In this document: piece by piece, positions 15,879 through 23,149 of the stretch
Numbering within the stretch: the stretch's first letter is position 1
Layout of the letters: every line of letters begins with the position of its first letter
Assembly: GCF_900105945.1 (NCBI RefSeq)
Contig: NZ_FNSO01000004.1
Span: forward strand, 5,704,001 to 5,768,000
DNA: 64,000 nucleotides
DNA from: Amycolatopsis tolypomycina
GTDB taxonomy: Bacteria > Actinomycetota > Actinomycetes > Mycobacteriales > Pseudonocardiaceae
Direction: 5' to 3'
Notes under the pieces: model-generated
The model's input: the letters and a program-made list of their open reading frames with translations, nothing else
The model's database searches: none
What the model was told of the DNA's origin: nothing
Made by a program: the position numbers and the translations under genes

Positions 15879-16870
15879 CGCACGGGCTCCGCGGTCTCGT
15901 CGGCGGTCAGGGACAGGAAGGCGCCTTCGAGGCCGACGGCGCCGATTTCGACGTCGTGCACGGCCGGCACCGCGGCCTTGAGCGCCCAGAGCGTGGCGTC
16001 GGAGTCGGCGCTGGAGATCGCGACGCGGTCGCCGCGCAGCTCGAACTCCTTGACGCCGGGCAGCGCGGCGATCACCGCGCCGGTGGCGCCCGGGACGGCG
16101 GCGCGCAGGGTGCGGCCACCGGCCAGCGCGCGGACCTCGGCGACGCTGCCGTCGGCGACGACCCGGCCGCGGCGCATCAGCACCACCCGGTCGGCGAACT
16201 CCTCGGCCTCTTCGAGGTAGTGGGTGGCGAACAGGACCGTGCGGCCGGACTCGGTGAAGGAGTACATCGACTGCCAGAACTCGCGCCGGGTGCCGACGTC
16301 CATCGCCGCGGTCGGTTCGTCGAGGATCAGCAGGTCGGGGTTGCTGACCAGGGCGACGGCGAAGCGCACGCGCTGCTTCTGCCCGCCCGACAGCTTGTTG
16401 GCGCGGCGGCCGGCCAGCTCTTCGACGCCGGCGGCGCGCAGGGCCTCGGCGACCGGCATCGGCTTGCGGTGCAGCGCGGCGACCATGCCGACGGTCTCGC
16501 CGACGGTCAGGTCGTCCATCAGGGCGCCGCCCTGCAGCATCGCGCCGATCAGGCCGGCGCGGACGGCGTCGATCGGCGTGCGGCCGAACACGCGCACGTC
16601 GCCGGCGCCGGGGCTGGTCAGGCCCAGGATCATGTCGACGGTGGTGGACTTGCCTGCCCCGTTGGGGCCGAGCAGGGCGACCACTTCGCCCGGGGCGATC
16701 GTCAGGTCGACGCCGTCGACCGCGTGGACTTCGCCGTAGTGCTTGCGCAGGCCGGTGAGGTGGATCGCGGCCCCCGCCGCCACTACCGGTTTTCCGGGGG
16801 TCCGGGTGGCGGAGCCCCCGGCCCGGGGCGAAGCCCCGGATGTCACCGCCTGGGTGTCTGTTTCTCGCAT
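15875..16870 (-). CDS. ABC transporter ATP-binding protein
   Basis: A 331-residue ATPase partner of the permease. Walker A VALLGPNGAGKST, Q-loop AMLQGG, signature LSGGQKQR, Walker B LLILDEPTA and switch ATHYLEEAEE are all intact, with an accessory C-terminal domain after residue 240. The ATG at 16870 gives a 28-residue leader before the conserved AIHLTGLRKHYG. That leader is translated from a dispersed GC-rich repeat (16790-16845), so the older start may be the GTG at 16783, just past the repeat. First gene of the four-gene transporter/two-component operon. Confidence 0.9.
   Translation of the reverse strand: MRETDTQAVTSGASPRAGGSATRTPGKPVVAAGAAIHLTGLRKHYGEVHAVDGVDLTIAPGEVVALLGPNGAGKSTTVDMILGLTSPGAGDVRVFGRTPIDAVRAGLIGAMLQGGALMDDLTVGETVGMVAALHRKPMPVAEALRAAGVEELAGRRANKLSGGQKQRVRFAVALVSNPDLLILDEPTAAMDVGTRREFWQSMYSFTESGRTVLFATHYLEEAEEFADRVVLMRRGRVVADGSVAEVRALAGGRTLRAAVPGATGAVIAALPGVKEFELRGDRVAISSADSDATLWALKAAVPAVHDVEIGAVGLEGAFLSLTADETAEPVR
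16790..16845. repeat. GC-rich dispersed repeat, long copy inside a gene start (family E)
   Basis: TTTTCCGGGGGTCCGGGTGG leads into a GC-rich self-complementary middle (GAGCCCCCGGCCCGGGGC) and ends GAAGCCCCGGATGTCA. It shares both ends with the shorter copy at 12566-12602. Here it falls within the annotated 5' end of the ABC ATPase gene, in frame. Confidence 0.6.
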
Positions 16871-16914
16871 GCCCCCAGGCTGCCGCCACGAAGGCCCGGG
16901 TCCCCAGCCCGTGC

Positions 16915-16941
16915 GTCACGACCTGGCCGTGACAGGTGTCA
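16915..16941. promoter_or_regulatory. Compound GTCA/TGAC palindrome upstream of the ABC/two-component operon
   Basis: GTCACG-N7-CGTGAC (16915-16933) overlaps TGACA-GG-TGTCA (16930-16941), giving three half-sites. It lies 45-71 bases before the ATPase ATG, where a response regulator would act on this promoter. The downstream NarL-type regulator is the obvious candidate binder, which is inference. Confidence 0.45.
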
Positions 16942-16956
16942 GGGGTACCCGGGCCC

Positions 16957-17041
16957 CAAGCGCCCCAATGTGGCGTTGGTTGCGTCAGACGCACCCAATG
17001 TGGCGTTCGGTGCGTCTGACGCACCGAACGCCACATTGGGG
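16957..17041. repeat. Palindromic dispersed repeat, copy 1, split by the IS (family A)
   Basis: The left arm CAAGCGCCCCAATGTGGCGT starts at 16957. Internal repeats of the same GCGTCTGACGCA/AATGTGGCGTT words follow, and the right arm begins AACGCCACATTGGGG. The remainder, CATTGGGGCGCT, resumes at 18004-18015 after the insertion sequence. Copy 2 at 34711-34798 is uninterrupted and shows the original join. Confidence 0.85.
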
Positions 17042-17046
17042 TTTTC

Positions 17047-17889
17047 TCAGTAGCGGCCGTGGTGTTCGTGGTGGGTGAGGACGAGGGCTGCTTGGACGAT
17101 GTGGCCGATGCGGTGGGGGCAGAGGGTGATTCGTTGGAGTGCTGACCAGCGGGTTTTGAGGAGTGCCATGGCGCGTTCACCCAGGGCGCGGGCTCGGGCG
17201 TGCAGCAGGTTGTGGACCCGTTGCCGGGCGTTGAGGGGTGGTTGACCTGCGGTTTTCTTGAACGGGGTGAGGATGCCGATCCCGGCGGCGTGGTAGGCCT
17301 TGTCGGCCAGAGTTCTCAGGCCCTGGCCGGCGGCGGCGGTCAACGCGCCGACGATTCCGTGGTCGCGGGCGGCGGAGAGGTCGTTGCGGGAGCCGGGCAG
17401 CACCGCCGAGACCCACAGCGGGAACCCGTCGGGGCTGGCCAGGAACTGGATGTTCCCGCCGAAGGCGCGGTGCTTGCCCGAGTACCACAGGTGCACGATC
17501 CGGCCACGGTTCTTACCTTTGGTTTTGATCGTGGTCGCCGCGACCCGGTCACACGGGATCAGGGTGCCGTCCAGGATCACATGCGTGTCACCGGCGGCGT
17601 GCCGCTCGCGCAGGACCTGATGCAGGTCCGGGGCGCAGGCGGCGAGGGCGGTGATCGCTTCGTGCAGGTAGCGGTAGGCGGTGGCGACGCTGATGCGATG
17701 GTCGGCCGCCAGCCGGTGCAGAGGGGTGGCGTCGCGGAACCAGCGCAGCACCAGCACCGCCTGCCAGTACGGGGTCAACGCGCGCCGGCCCCGGCGGGTG
17801 CCACGCCGCCGACGCTCGGTGTGCAGGACACGGGCAACGAACCAGACCAGTTCACGCGCCACATCGAGGGTGGCACCATAATGGATCAC
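17047..17889 (-). CDS. IS5-family transposase (DDE_Tnp_4)
   Basis: A 280-residue full-length transposase. The N-terminal helix-turn-helix region (LTPYWQAVLVLRWFRDATPLHR to ISVATAYRYLHEA) is followed by the DDE core: first Asp in THVILDGTLIPCDR, second near GSRNDLSAARDHG, and the final acidic region ERAMALLKTRWSALQ. The KTKGKNRGRIVHLWYSGKHR stretch is typical of this actinobacterial IS5/ISL2-like group. The GTG start is followed by IHYGATLDVARELVWF, the conserved opening. The stop codon lies inside the left inverted repeat. No frameshift is seen, so one protein is produced. Confidence 0.93.
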   Translation of the reverse strand: MIHYGATLDVARELVWFVARVLHTERRRRGTRRGRRALTPYWQAVLVLRWFRDATPLHRLAADHRISVATAYRYLHEAITALAACAPDLHQVLRERHAAGDTHVILDGTLIPCDRVAATTIKTKGKNRGRIVHLWYSGKHRAFGGNIQFLASPDGFPLWVSAVLPGSRNDLSAARDHGIVGALTAAAGQGLRTLADKAYHAAGIGILTPFKKTAGQPPLNARQRVHNLLHARARALGERAMALLKTRWSALQRITLCPHRIGHIVQAALVLTHHEHHGRY

Positions 17890-17950
17890 GTGGGGCCTCT
17901 GGAACTCTAGGATTCGATCTTCGCAAATCCAGTCCTACCAGGGGCCCCAC
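17890..17950. promoter_or_regulatory. Large hairpin just upstream of the transposase
   Basis: GTGGGGCC (17890-17897) pairs with GGCCCCAC (17943-17950), and the complementarity continues inward imperfectly (CTGG with CCAG, AGGATT with AATCC). It abuts the transposase start codon. In other IS elements such hairpins block translation from transcripts that read in from outside; that role is inferred here. Confidence 0.5.
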
Positions 17951-18030
17951 GCCTCATCCCACGCCAACACGCCCACCCGAGCCCAGCCCTACTGAGAAAA
18001 CCTCATTGGGGCGCTCGAAAGCCGGGTGGG

Positions 18031-19452
18031 TCAGCAGCCGATGAGGCGGGCCGCCAGGTACGACTCGAGCTGGTCGATCCCGACCCGCTCCTGCGCCATC
18101 GTGTCGCGGTCGCGGACCGTGACGGCGTTGTCGTCGAGGCTGTCGAAGTCGACCGTCACGCAGTACGGCGTGCCGATCTCCTCGTGCCGGCGGTAGCGCT
18201 TGCCGATCGAGCCGGCGTCGTCGAAGTCGACGTTCCAGTGCTTGCGCAGCACCTCGGCGACGGCCTTCGCCTTCGGCGTGAGGTCGGCGTTGCGCGAGAG
18301 CGGCAGCACCGCGGCCTTGAACGGCGCCAGCCGCGGGTCGAGCTTCAGCACCACGCGCTTGTCGGTGCCGCCCTTGGCGTTCGGCACCTCTTCCTCGTAG
18401 TAGGCGTCGATCAGGAACGCCATCATCGACCGGCCGACACCCGCCGCCGGCTCGATGACGAACGGCCGGTAGCGCTGCTTCGACGTCGGGTCGAAGTACG
18501 ACAGGTCCTGCCCCGAGTGGTTCGAGTGCGTGGTCAGGTCGAAGTCGGTGCGGTTGGCGATGCCTTCCAGCTCGCCCCACTCCTGGCCCGCGTTGAACGC
18601 GAAGCGGTACTCGATGTCGACGGTGCGCTTCGCGTAGTGCGAGAGCTTTTCCTTCGGGTGCTCGTAGTGGCGCAGGTTCTCGGCCTTGATGCCGAGGTCG
18701 GTGTACCACTTGGTGCGCTCGTCGATCCAGTACTGGTGCCAGCGCTCGTCCTCGCCCGGCTCGACGAAGAACTCCATCTCCATCTGCTCGAACTCGCGGG
18801 TCCGGAAGATGAAGTTGCCCGGCGTGATCTCGTTGCGGAAGGACTTGCCGATCTGGCCGATGCCGAACGGCGGCTTCATCCGCGACGTCGTCTGGACGTT
18901 CGAGAAGTTGACGAAGATGCCCTGCGCGGTCTCCGGGCGGAGGTAGTGCAGGCCCTCTTCGGACTCCACCGGGCCGAGGTAGGTCTTCAGCATCATGTTG
19001 AAGTCCCGCGGCGGGGTGTACTGGCCGCGCGTGCCGCAGTTCGGGCACGGCACCTCGGACAGGTCGTCCTCGGTGGTCTCCTTGCCGGTGCGCGCCGCGA
19101 ACTCCTCGGCGAGCTGGTCGGCGCGGAACCGCTTGTGGCACGACAGGCACTCGATCAGCGGGTCGGTGAACACGTTGACGTGCCCCGAGGCCACCCACAC
19201 CTGGCGCGGCAGGATCACCGAGGAGTCGAGGCCGACGACGTCGTCGCGGCCCTGGACCACGGTCTTCCACCACTGGCGCTTGATGTTGTCCTTGAGCTCG
19301 ACCCCGAGCGGTCCGTAGTCCCACGCCGAGCGGGTACCGCCGTAGATGTCTCCGCTGGCGAAGACGAAGCCACGGTTCTTGCACAGGCGGACTACGGTTT
19401 CAATGGTGTTCGTGGGCACTCCACGCTCCGGAAAGCTTGCGGGGACGGTCAT
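18031..19452 (-). CDS. glyS: Glycyl-tRNA synthetase, alpha2 (class II) type
   Basis: A 473-residue enzyme that charges tRNA-Gly. Class II motif 1 region begins [20 protein letters not shown], motif 2 is [19 protein letters not shown], and motif 3 is [20 protein letters not shown] zinc-binding insertion shows CLSCHKRF and CPNCG. The anticodon-binding domain occupies the last 120 residues, ending [11 protein letters not shown]. The ATG at 19452 precedes [18 protein letters not shown]. In mycobacteria glyS is divergent from smtB-zur; here three sortase-locus genes lie between. Confidence 0.97.
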   Translation of the reverse strand: MTVPASFPERGVPTNTIETVVRLCKNRGFVFASGDIYGGTRSAWDYGPLGVELKDNIKRQWWKTVVQGRDDVVGLDSSVILPRQVWVASGHVNVFTDPLIECLSCHKRFRADQLAEEFAARTGKETTEDDLSEVPCPNCGTRGQYTPPRDFNMMLKTYLGPVESEEGLHYLRPETAQGIFVNFSNVQTTSRMKPPFGIGQIGKSFRNEITPGNFIFRTREFEQMEMEFFVEPGEDERWHQYWIDERTKWYTDLGIKAENLRHYEHPKEKLSHYAKRTVDIEYRFAFNAGQEWGELEGIANRTDFDLTTHSNHSGQDLSYFDPTSKQRYRPFVIEPAAGVGRSMMAFLIDAYYEEEVPNAKGGTDKRVVLKLDPRLAPFKAAVLPLSRNADLTPKAKAVAEVLRKHWNVDFDDAGSIGKRYRRHEEIGTPYCVTVDFDSLDDNAVTVRDRDTMAQERVGIDQLESYLAARLIGC

Positions 19453-19456
19453 CGGA

Positions 19457-19469
19457 CTAGAACGTCTAG
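19457..19469. promoter_or_regulatory. Palindrome and possible -10 element of glyS
   Basis: CTAGA-ACG-TCTAG is a perfect palindrome starting five bases upstream of the glyS ATG. On the minus strand a TACCCT hexamer (19473 to 19468) overlaps it and could be a -10, giving a very short leader. CTAG is rare in GC-rich actinomycete DNA, so two in 13 bases is notable. Confidence 0.35.
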
Positions 19470-19508
19470 GGTATCCGCCGGGGCCCACCGCTTTTCGCGC
19501 AGGTGAGC

Positions 19509-20162
19509 CTACGGCCGCGTCACCAGCGACGCCGTCACGACGCGGTTGTCCTCGTAGCCCTCGCTGCCGCCGACGTACTCGCCGCCGCACGTGACGAGCA
19601 GCAGCTTGTGCGGGCCGTCCGGGTCGAACAGCTGCTCCGACCGGCCGGCGAGGTCCGACTTGTGCACGGTCTCGGCGGCGTCGATCCGGTACACCCACGC
19701 GCCGCCCCCGGCGTCGGTCAGCTTGACCTCCTGCCCCGGCTTGACCTGCCAGAGCTCGGTGAACGGGCCCTTCTTGCCCTTCCAGTTCACGTGCCCGGAC
19801 AGCAGCGCGACGCCGCGGTCGGCGCCCAGCTTCGCACCCCACCAGGCGGCCTCGTCGAGGCCTTCGGGGATCTTCAGGGCACCGTTCGCGTCGAGGTCCT
19901 CCTGGACCAGCTTCGCGGTGCCGCCGCCGGGCAGGGCCAGCTGCGCCGGTGCGTGGCCGGTGTCCGGCTGGGTGCCCTGCGGCGCCTGCCGGCCGGCGAC
20001 CGGAACGGGTGTCCCGGTGCCGTTCGCGTCGGCAGGTTCATTCTTTCCGGTGAACACGAGCAGGGTCGCGACCAGCGCCGCGACCACGAACGCCCCGGCG
20101 ACGCCGACGATCCACCAGCGGCCGAAGCCCTTCTTCGGCTCCTCCGGGTTCCGGTCCTGCAT
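19509..20162 (-). CDS. Class F sortase (second of the pair)
   Basis: A 217-residue membrane-anchored transpeptidase. One N-terminal membrane helix (about residues 16-38) precedes a linker rich in Ala, Pro and Thr, then the sortase barrel. The catalytic triad is visible: His in [10 protein letters not shown], Cys in LLVTCGGEY and Arg in EDNRVVTAS. The ATG at 20162 is chosen because AAGGAG lies nine bases before it; earlier ATGs lack a site. It lies 79 bases downstream of a paralogous sortase and 56 bases upstream of glyS. Role: joins a secreted protein's sorting signal to cell-surface material. Confidence 0.9.
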   Translation of the reverse strand: MQDRNPEEPKKGFGRWWIVGVAGAFVVAALVATLLVFTGKNEPADANGTGTPVPVAGRQAPQGTQPDTGHAPAQLALPGGGTAKLVQEDLDANGALKIPEGLDEAAWWGAKLGADRGVALLSGHVNWKGKKGPFTELWQVKPGQEVKLTDAGGGAWVYRIDAAETVHKSDLAGRSEQLFDPDGPHKLLLVTCGGEYVGGSEGYEDNRVVTASLVTRP

Positions 20163-20241
20163 GGGTTTGTGCTCCTTCGCTGTCATGGCCAGTGCACGGA
20201 CAGGCATGCCGCGAAGGGCGTGTCGGGTTGCAGCGAATCGA

Positions 20242-20883
20242 TCAGCCGGTGGGGCGCGTCACCAGCTCGGCCGTGACCAGGCGGTTCTCGTCGTAGCCCT
20301 CGGTGCCGCCGACGTAGTCGCCGCCGCAGGTCACCAGCACCAGCCGGTGCGGGCCGTCCTGGCCGAACCACCGGGCGGCCTGGGCCGGCAGCTCCTCCTT
20401 CGGCAGCGTCACGATGTCGTCGACGCGGTAGACCCACCGGCCGCCGCGCGCGTCCACCACGCTGACCTGGTCGCCTTCGCGCATGCGCCACAGCTCGTCG
20501 AACGGCCCGCGCCTGCCCTCCCAGTTCACGTGCCCGGACAGCAGCGCCGCGCCCCGGGCCGCGCCCAGCTTGGCGCCCCACCAGGCGGCGTCGCCGAGGC
20601 CGCGCGGGATCGGCAGCACGCCGGTGTCGGTCAGCTCGGTGCGGACCAGGCGGGCGGTGGCGCCGTCCGGCAGCCGGACCGTGCCCGGCCGCTGCTGCGT
20701 CGCGGTCTCGCTGTCCGCCGGGAGCACCGCCGGGGCCGCGTCCTCGCCCGGCAGCGCACCGGGCGGAGGTGCCGCCGAAACCGGCGTCGCGGCCGGTGGC
20801 AGCCAGGTCAGCACGACGATCCCGGCCGCGAAGGCGGCCACGGCCAGCGCCGCCGAAACCGCGGCCAGTGCGGTCCGCAGCAC
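20242..20883 (-). CDS. Class F sortase (first of the pair)
   Basis: A 213-residue sortase similar in layout to its downstream paralogue: membrane anchor at residues about 5-28, a proline-rich linker, and the catalytic domain with His in [10 protein letters not shown], Cys in VLVTCGGDY and Arg in DENRLVTAE. The segment [20 protein letters not shown] is shared nearly word for word with the second sortase, indicating local duplication. The GTG start follows the TAG of the anchored-protein gene with no gap. The pair and its substrate form one operon. Whether the two enzymes act in series or on different acceptors cannot be told. Confidence 0.9.
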   Translation of the reverse strand: MLRTALAAVSAALAVAAFAAGIVVLTWLPPAATPVSAAPPPGALPGEDAAPAVLPADSETATQQRPGTVRLPDGATARLVRTELTDTGVLPIPRGLGDAAWWGAKLGAARGAALLSGHVNWEGRRGPFDELWRMREGDQVSVVDARGGRWVYRVDDIVTLPKEELPAQAARWFGQDGPHRLVLVTCGGDYVGGTEGYDENRLVTAELVTRPTG

Positions 20884-21972
20884 CTAGTCCGTCCCGGGCT
20901 TGCGCCGCCTGCCCAGCAGCAGGGCGACCGCGGCGAAGAAGACGCCGCCGAAGAGCAGGCCGATGCCGAGCGGGACGCGGGAGCCGTCACCGCCGGTGTC
21001 GGGGGCGGCCGCGCCGAGGTAGCCGGCCGGGACCTGCGTCGGCACGGCGGGCTGGGTGGCGTTCGTGCCGCCGTTCGTGCCGCCGGCCTTCGCGACGAAG
21101 CCCTTCGGGATCGAGCAGCTGACCCCGCCGAGCACGATGGTCGTCTTGACGTCCTGCAGCGCGGCGCCGCCGGCGTCCTTGACGTGGGTGGTGATCTCGA
21201 CCCGCCAGCCGGCGACGGCGGTGAAGTCGCCCCCGCGCCAGCCGTCCTGGCGGATCAGCTGGTCGAAGGCGGTGACGCGGGTCAGCTTCAGGTCCGAGAC
21301 CGTGGTCGCCCGGTCGGCGTTCGCGATGTCGCCGGGCGGACCGAGGCGCAGGTTGCTCAGCTGCAGGCCGGCGTTGCCGCCGGGCACCGGGACGATGCCG
21401 AGCCCGCCGCCGGCCTGGCGCACCCACAGCCGCGTCACCGACGACGTGGCCGACAGCTTCGCCGGGCCGGTGCAGTCCACCGACGTCTTGGCGCCCTCCA
21501 GCACGAGCACGGTGTTGTCGGCCGGCTTGGTGCCGCCCTGCCAGGTGTCCCGCAGCGCGTAGTTCGTCTCGGCGGTGGCGGTGGGCACGGTGGTGGTCTG
21601 CAACGCGGCGAAGACGTTGTGATCGCGGCTCGCGACGCCCGGCGGGTACGGGTTCTGGGACGCGCTGTACCGGCCGAGGGCGATCTGGTAGTGCCCGCCG
21701 AAGGTGGCGCGTTCGCCGTCGTCCTTGGGGACCGAGACGCGGTCCGCGGCGAGCTTGGACTGGCCGGGCAGCAGCGGCGATCGTTGCGTTTCGGTGATCA
21801 GGGCGCCGCCGCGCTGGCCTTCGTCGCCGATCCGCACCGACGCGATGTTCGCGAACGAGACCGGACCGGTCTTTTCGTCGACCGCCCGGGTCTGCGCCCC
21901 GGCGACACCCACGCCGACCAGCGGGAACACCGCGGCCACCAGGGCGGCTGCCTTCGTCACCAAACGCGTCAT
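20884..21972 (-). CDS. Secreted wall-anchored protein with APDTG sorting signal
   Basis: A 362-residue secreted protein. Residues 1-26 are a signal peptide (MTRLVTKAAALVAAVFPLVG, then AGA-type cleavage). The body has many beta-strands and two cysteines. A sorting signal starts near residue 323: APDTG, then a hydrophobic stretch (VPLGIGLLFGGVFFAAVALL) and the tail RRRKPGTD. APDTG instead of LPxTG fits class F sortase use, and both sortases follow directly. A GGGGAG site precedes the ATG. The body matches no family I recognise. Confidence 0.85.
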   Translation of the reverse strand: MTRLVTKAAALVAAVFPLVGVGVAGAQTRAVDEKTGPVSFANIASVRIGDEGQRGGALITETQRSPLLPGQSKLAADRVSVPKDDGERATFGGHYQIALGRYSASQNPYPPGVASRDHNVFAALQTTTVPTATAETNYALRDTWQGGTKPADNTVLVLEGAKTSVDCTGPAKLSATSSVTRLWVRQAGGGLGIVPVPGGNAGLQLSNLRLGPPGDIANADRATTVSDLKLTRVTAFDQLIRQDGWRGGDFTAVAGWRVEITTHVKDAGGAALQDVKTTIVLGGVSCSIPKGFVAKAGGTNGGTNATQPAVPTQVPAGYLGAAAPDTGGDGSRVPLGIGLLFGGVFFAAVALLLGRRRKPGTD

Positions 21973-22237
21973 GTCTCCCCACTGCTTCTGCTCGGGACGG
22001 GTCGCCGGCGTCCGGGAAACGGCGAAACGCTCCGCGACAACCTTGCACCGTCGGCGACGACATGCGAAGCCGCAGGGCCAATATCCCACGAACTCACCCG
22101 TTCGGGGTAATACGACCGGCCGTACCTCGCAGCTCGACGCCGAAGCGGGGGTCCCGGACGGGGGAACACTAGGATGGACGTGACCGTTATCGGCAATGAC
22201 TACGGAATTCATGGTCGCGGGCAGCGTGGAGGCGGGA

Positions 22238-22603
22238 ATGGCGACGGTCACCGGGAGTGGCGCCCAGCCGGGGCTCGCGGACTGCACCCCGGCGGACACG
22301 GTGTCGCCGGCCCACCCCCCGCAGTCGGTCCTGACGGACGCGGGCGACCTGCTGCGCGCACTGGCGGCGCCGGTCCGGATCGCGATCGTGCTGCAGCTGC
22401 GCGCGGCCGACCGGTGTGTGCACGAGCTGGTGGACGCGCTCGACGTCGCCCAGCCGCTGATCAGCCAGCACCTGCGGGTGCTGAAGACGGCCGGGGTGGT
22501 CCAGGGTGAGCGCCGCGGCCGCGAGGTCGTCTACCGCCTCGCCGACGACCACCTGGCGCACATCGTGGTCGACGCCGTCGCCCACGTGCAGGAAGGAAAG
22601 TGA
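22238..22603 (+). CDS. smtB: ArsR/SmtB-family metal-responsive repressor
   Basis: A 121-residue winged-helix repressor. Domain: LRALAAPVRIAIVLQLRAAD, then RCVHELVDALDVAQPLISQHLRVLKTAGVV. The Cys and His in CVH on the sensor helix and later DDHLAHIVVDAVAH supply candidate zinc ligands. The start at 22238 is chosen for GGAGGCGGGA immediately before it; ATGs at 22196 and 22211 have no site. Its stop overlaps the start of the Fur-type gene (TGATG). The SmtB-Zur pair beside glyS is conserved in mycobacteria (Rv2358-Rv2359), where zinc releases SmtB and permits zur expression. Confidence 0.88.
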   Translation: MATVTGSGAQPGLADCTPADTVSPAHPPQSVLTDAGDLLRALAAPVRIAIVLQLRAADRCVHELVDALDVAQPLISQHLRVLKTAGVVQGERRGREVVYRLADDHLAHIVVDAVAHVQEGK

Positions 22604-23016
22604 TGAGCACCGCCGCGTCGCGCAGCCAGGCCCCGGTCCCCGGGCGCCGATCCACCCGGCAGCGGGCCGCGGTCGTCGAGCTGCTCAGCACGATCGACGA
22701 CTTCCGGTCGGCCCAGGAACTGCACGACGAGCTGCGCAAACGCGGCGACGGCATCGGCCTGACGACGGTGTACCGCACCCTGCAGTCCCTGTCGGAGGCC
22801 GGCGAGATCGACGTCCTCCGCACGGATTCGGGCGAAGCGATCTACCGCAGGTGCTCGGCCCACCACCACCATCACCTGGTGTGCCGCATCTGCGGCCGCA
22901 CGGTCGAGGTCGAGGGCCCGGCGGTGGAACGCTGGGCGGAGAAGATCGCGGCCGAGCACGGCTTTTCGGAGATCTCCCACACGGTGGAGATCACCGGCAC
23001 CTGCGCCGAGCACTGA
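22603..23016 (+). CDS. zur: Zinc uptake regulator Zur (Fur family, FurB)
   Basis: A 137-residue Fur-family repressor. The DNA-binding domain reads TRQRAAVVELLSTIDDFRSA and GIGLTTVYRTLQSLSEAGEID. The metal-binding half has a five-histidine run and zinc cysteines in HHHHHLVCRICGRTVEVEGP, with the C-terminal TGTCAEH. Only one CXXC pair is complete at the end, where TGTC-AEH carries a single cysteine. It is translationally coupled to smtB. It is expected to repress zinc import and alternative ribosomal-protein genes when zinc is sufficient. Confidence 0.9.
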   Translation: MSTAASRSQAPVPGRRSTRQRAAVVELLSTIDDFRSAQELHDELRKRGDGIGLTTVYRTLQSLSEAGEIDVLRTDSGEAIYRRCSAHHHHHLVCRICGRTVEVEGPAVERWAEKIAAEHGFSEISHTVEITGTCAEH

Positions 23017-23035
23017 CGTATCGCGCGCGCCCTCG

Positions 23036-23119
23036 CGTGCTTGGCCGGACGACACGCGTGACTGGGCGGACGACACGCGTGCTTGAACAGACGACACACG
23101 TGGCTGGGCGGTCGGGCCG
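23036..23119. repeat. Four tandem 21-base units (family C)
   Basis: Four imperfect units of exactly 21 bases occur at 23036, 23057, 23078 and 23099. Each opens CGTG, has a CTTG/CTGG core and (in the first three) ends GACGACAC. They lie between zur and the convergent AraC gene. No spacers separate the units, so this is not a CRISPR array. Confidence 0.8.
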
Positions 23120-23149
23120 CGCACGCGGGCGGTTGGCGCGGCGGGGCGG

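Larger units (their letters stand above)
17040..18003. mobile_element. IS5-type insertion sequence, about 960 bases
   Basis: The terminal inverted repeats are GGTTTTCTCAGTAG at 17040-17053 and its complement CTACTGAGAAAACC at 17989-18002, perfect over 14 bases. One transposase gene fills the element. The word CATTGGGG is present on both sides (17034-17041 and 18004-18011) but only once in the uninterrupted repeat at 34.8 kb, so the insertion duplicated 4-8 bases of target. The exact length is ambiguous because the target and element share Gs. Ends and gene are intact, so it may be active. Confidence 0.9.

Noticed and set aside
21973..22237. Zur or SmtB operator in the sortase/smtB gap
   Set aside because: I looked for an AT-rich TGAAAATGATTTTCA-like palindrome and found only weak short matches (for example ATGA-N9-TCAT), which are not enough to call.
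23036..23119. Possible CRISPR array
   Set aside because: The 21-base units abut without spacers, number four, and no cas genes are near.
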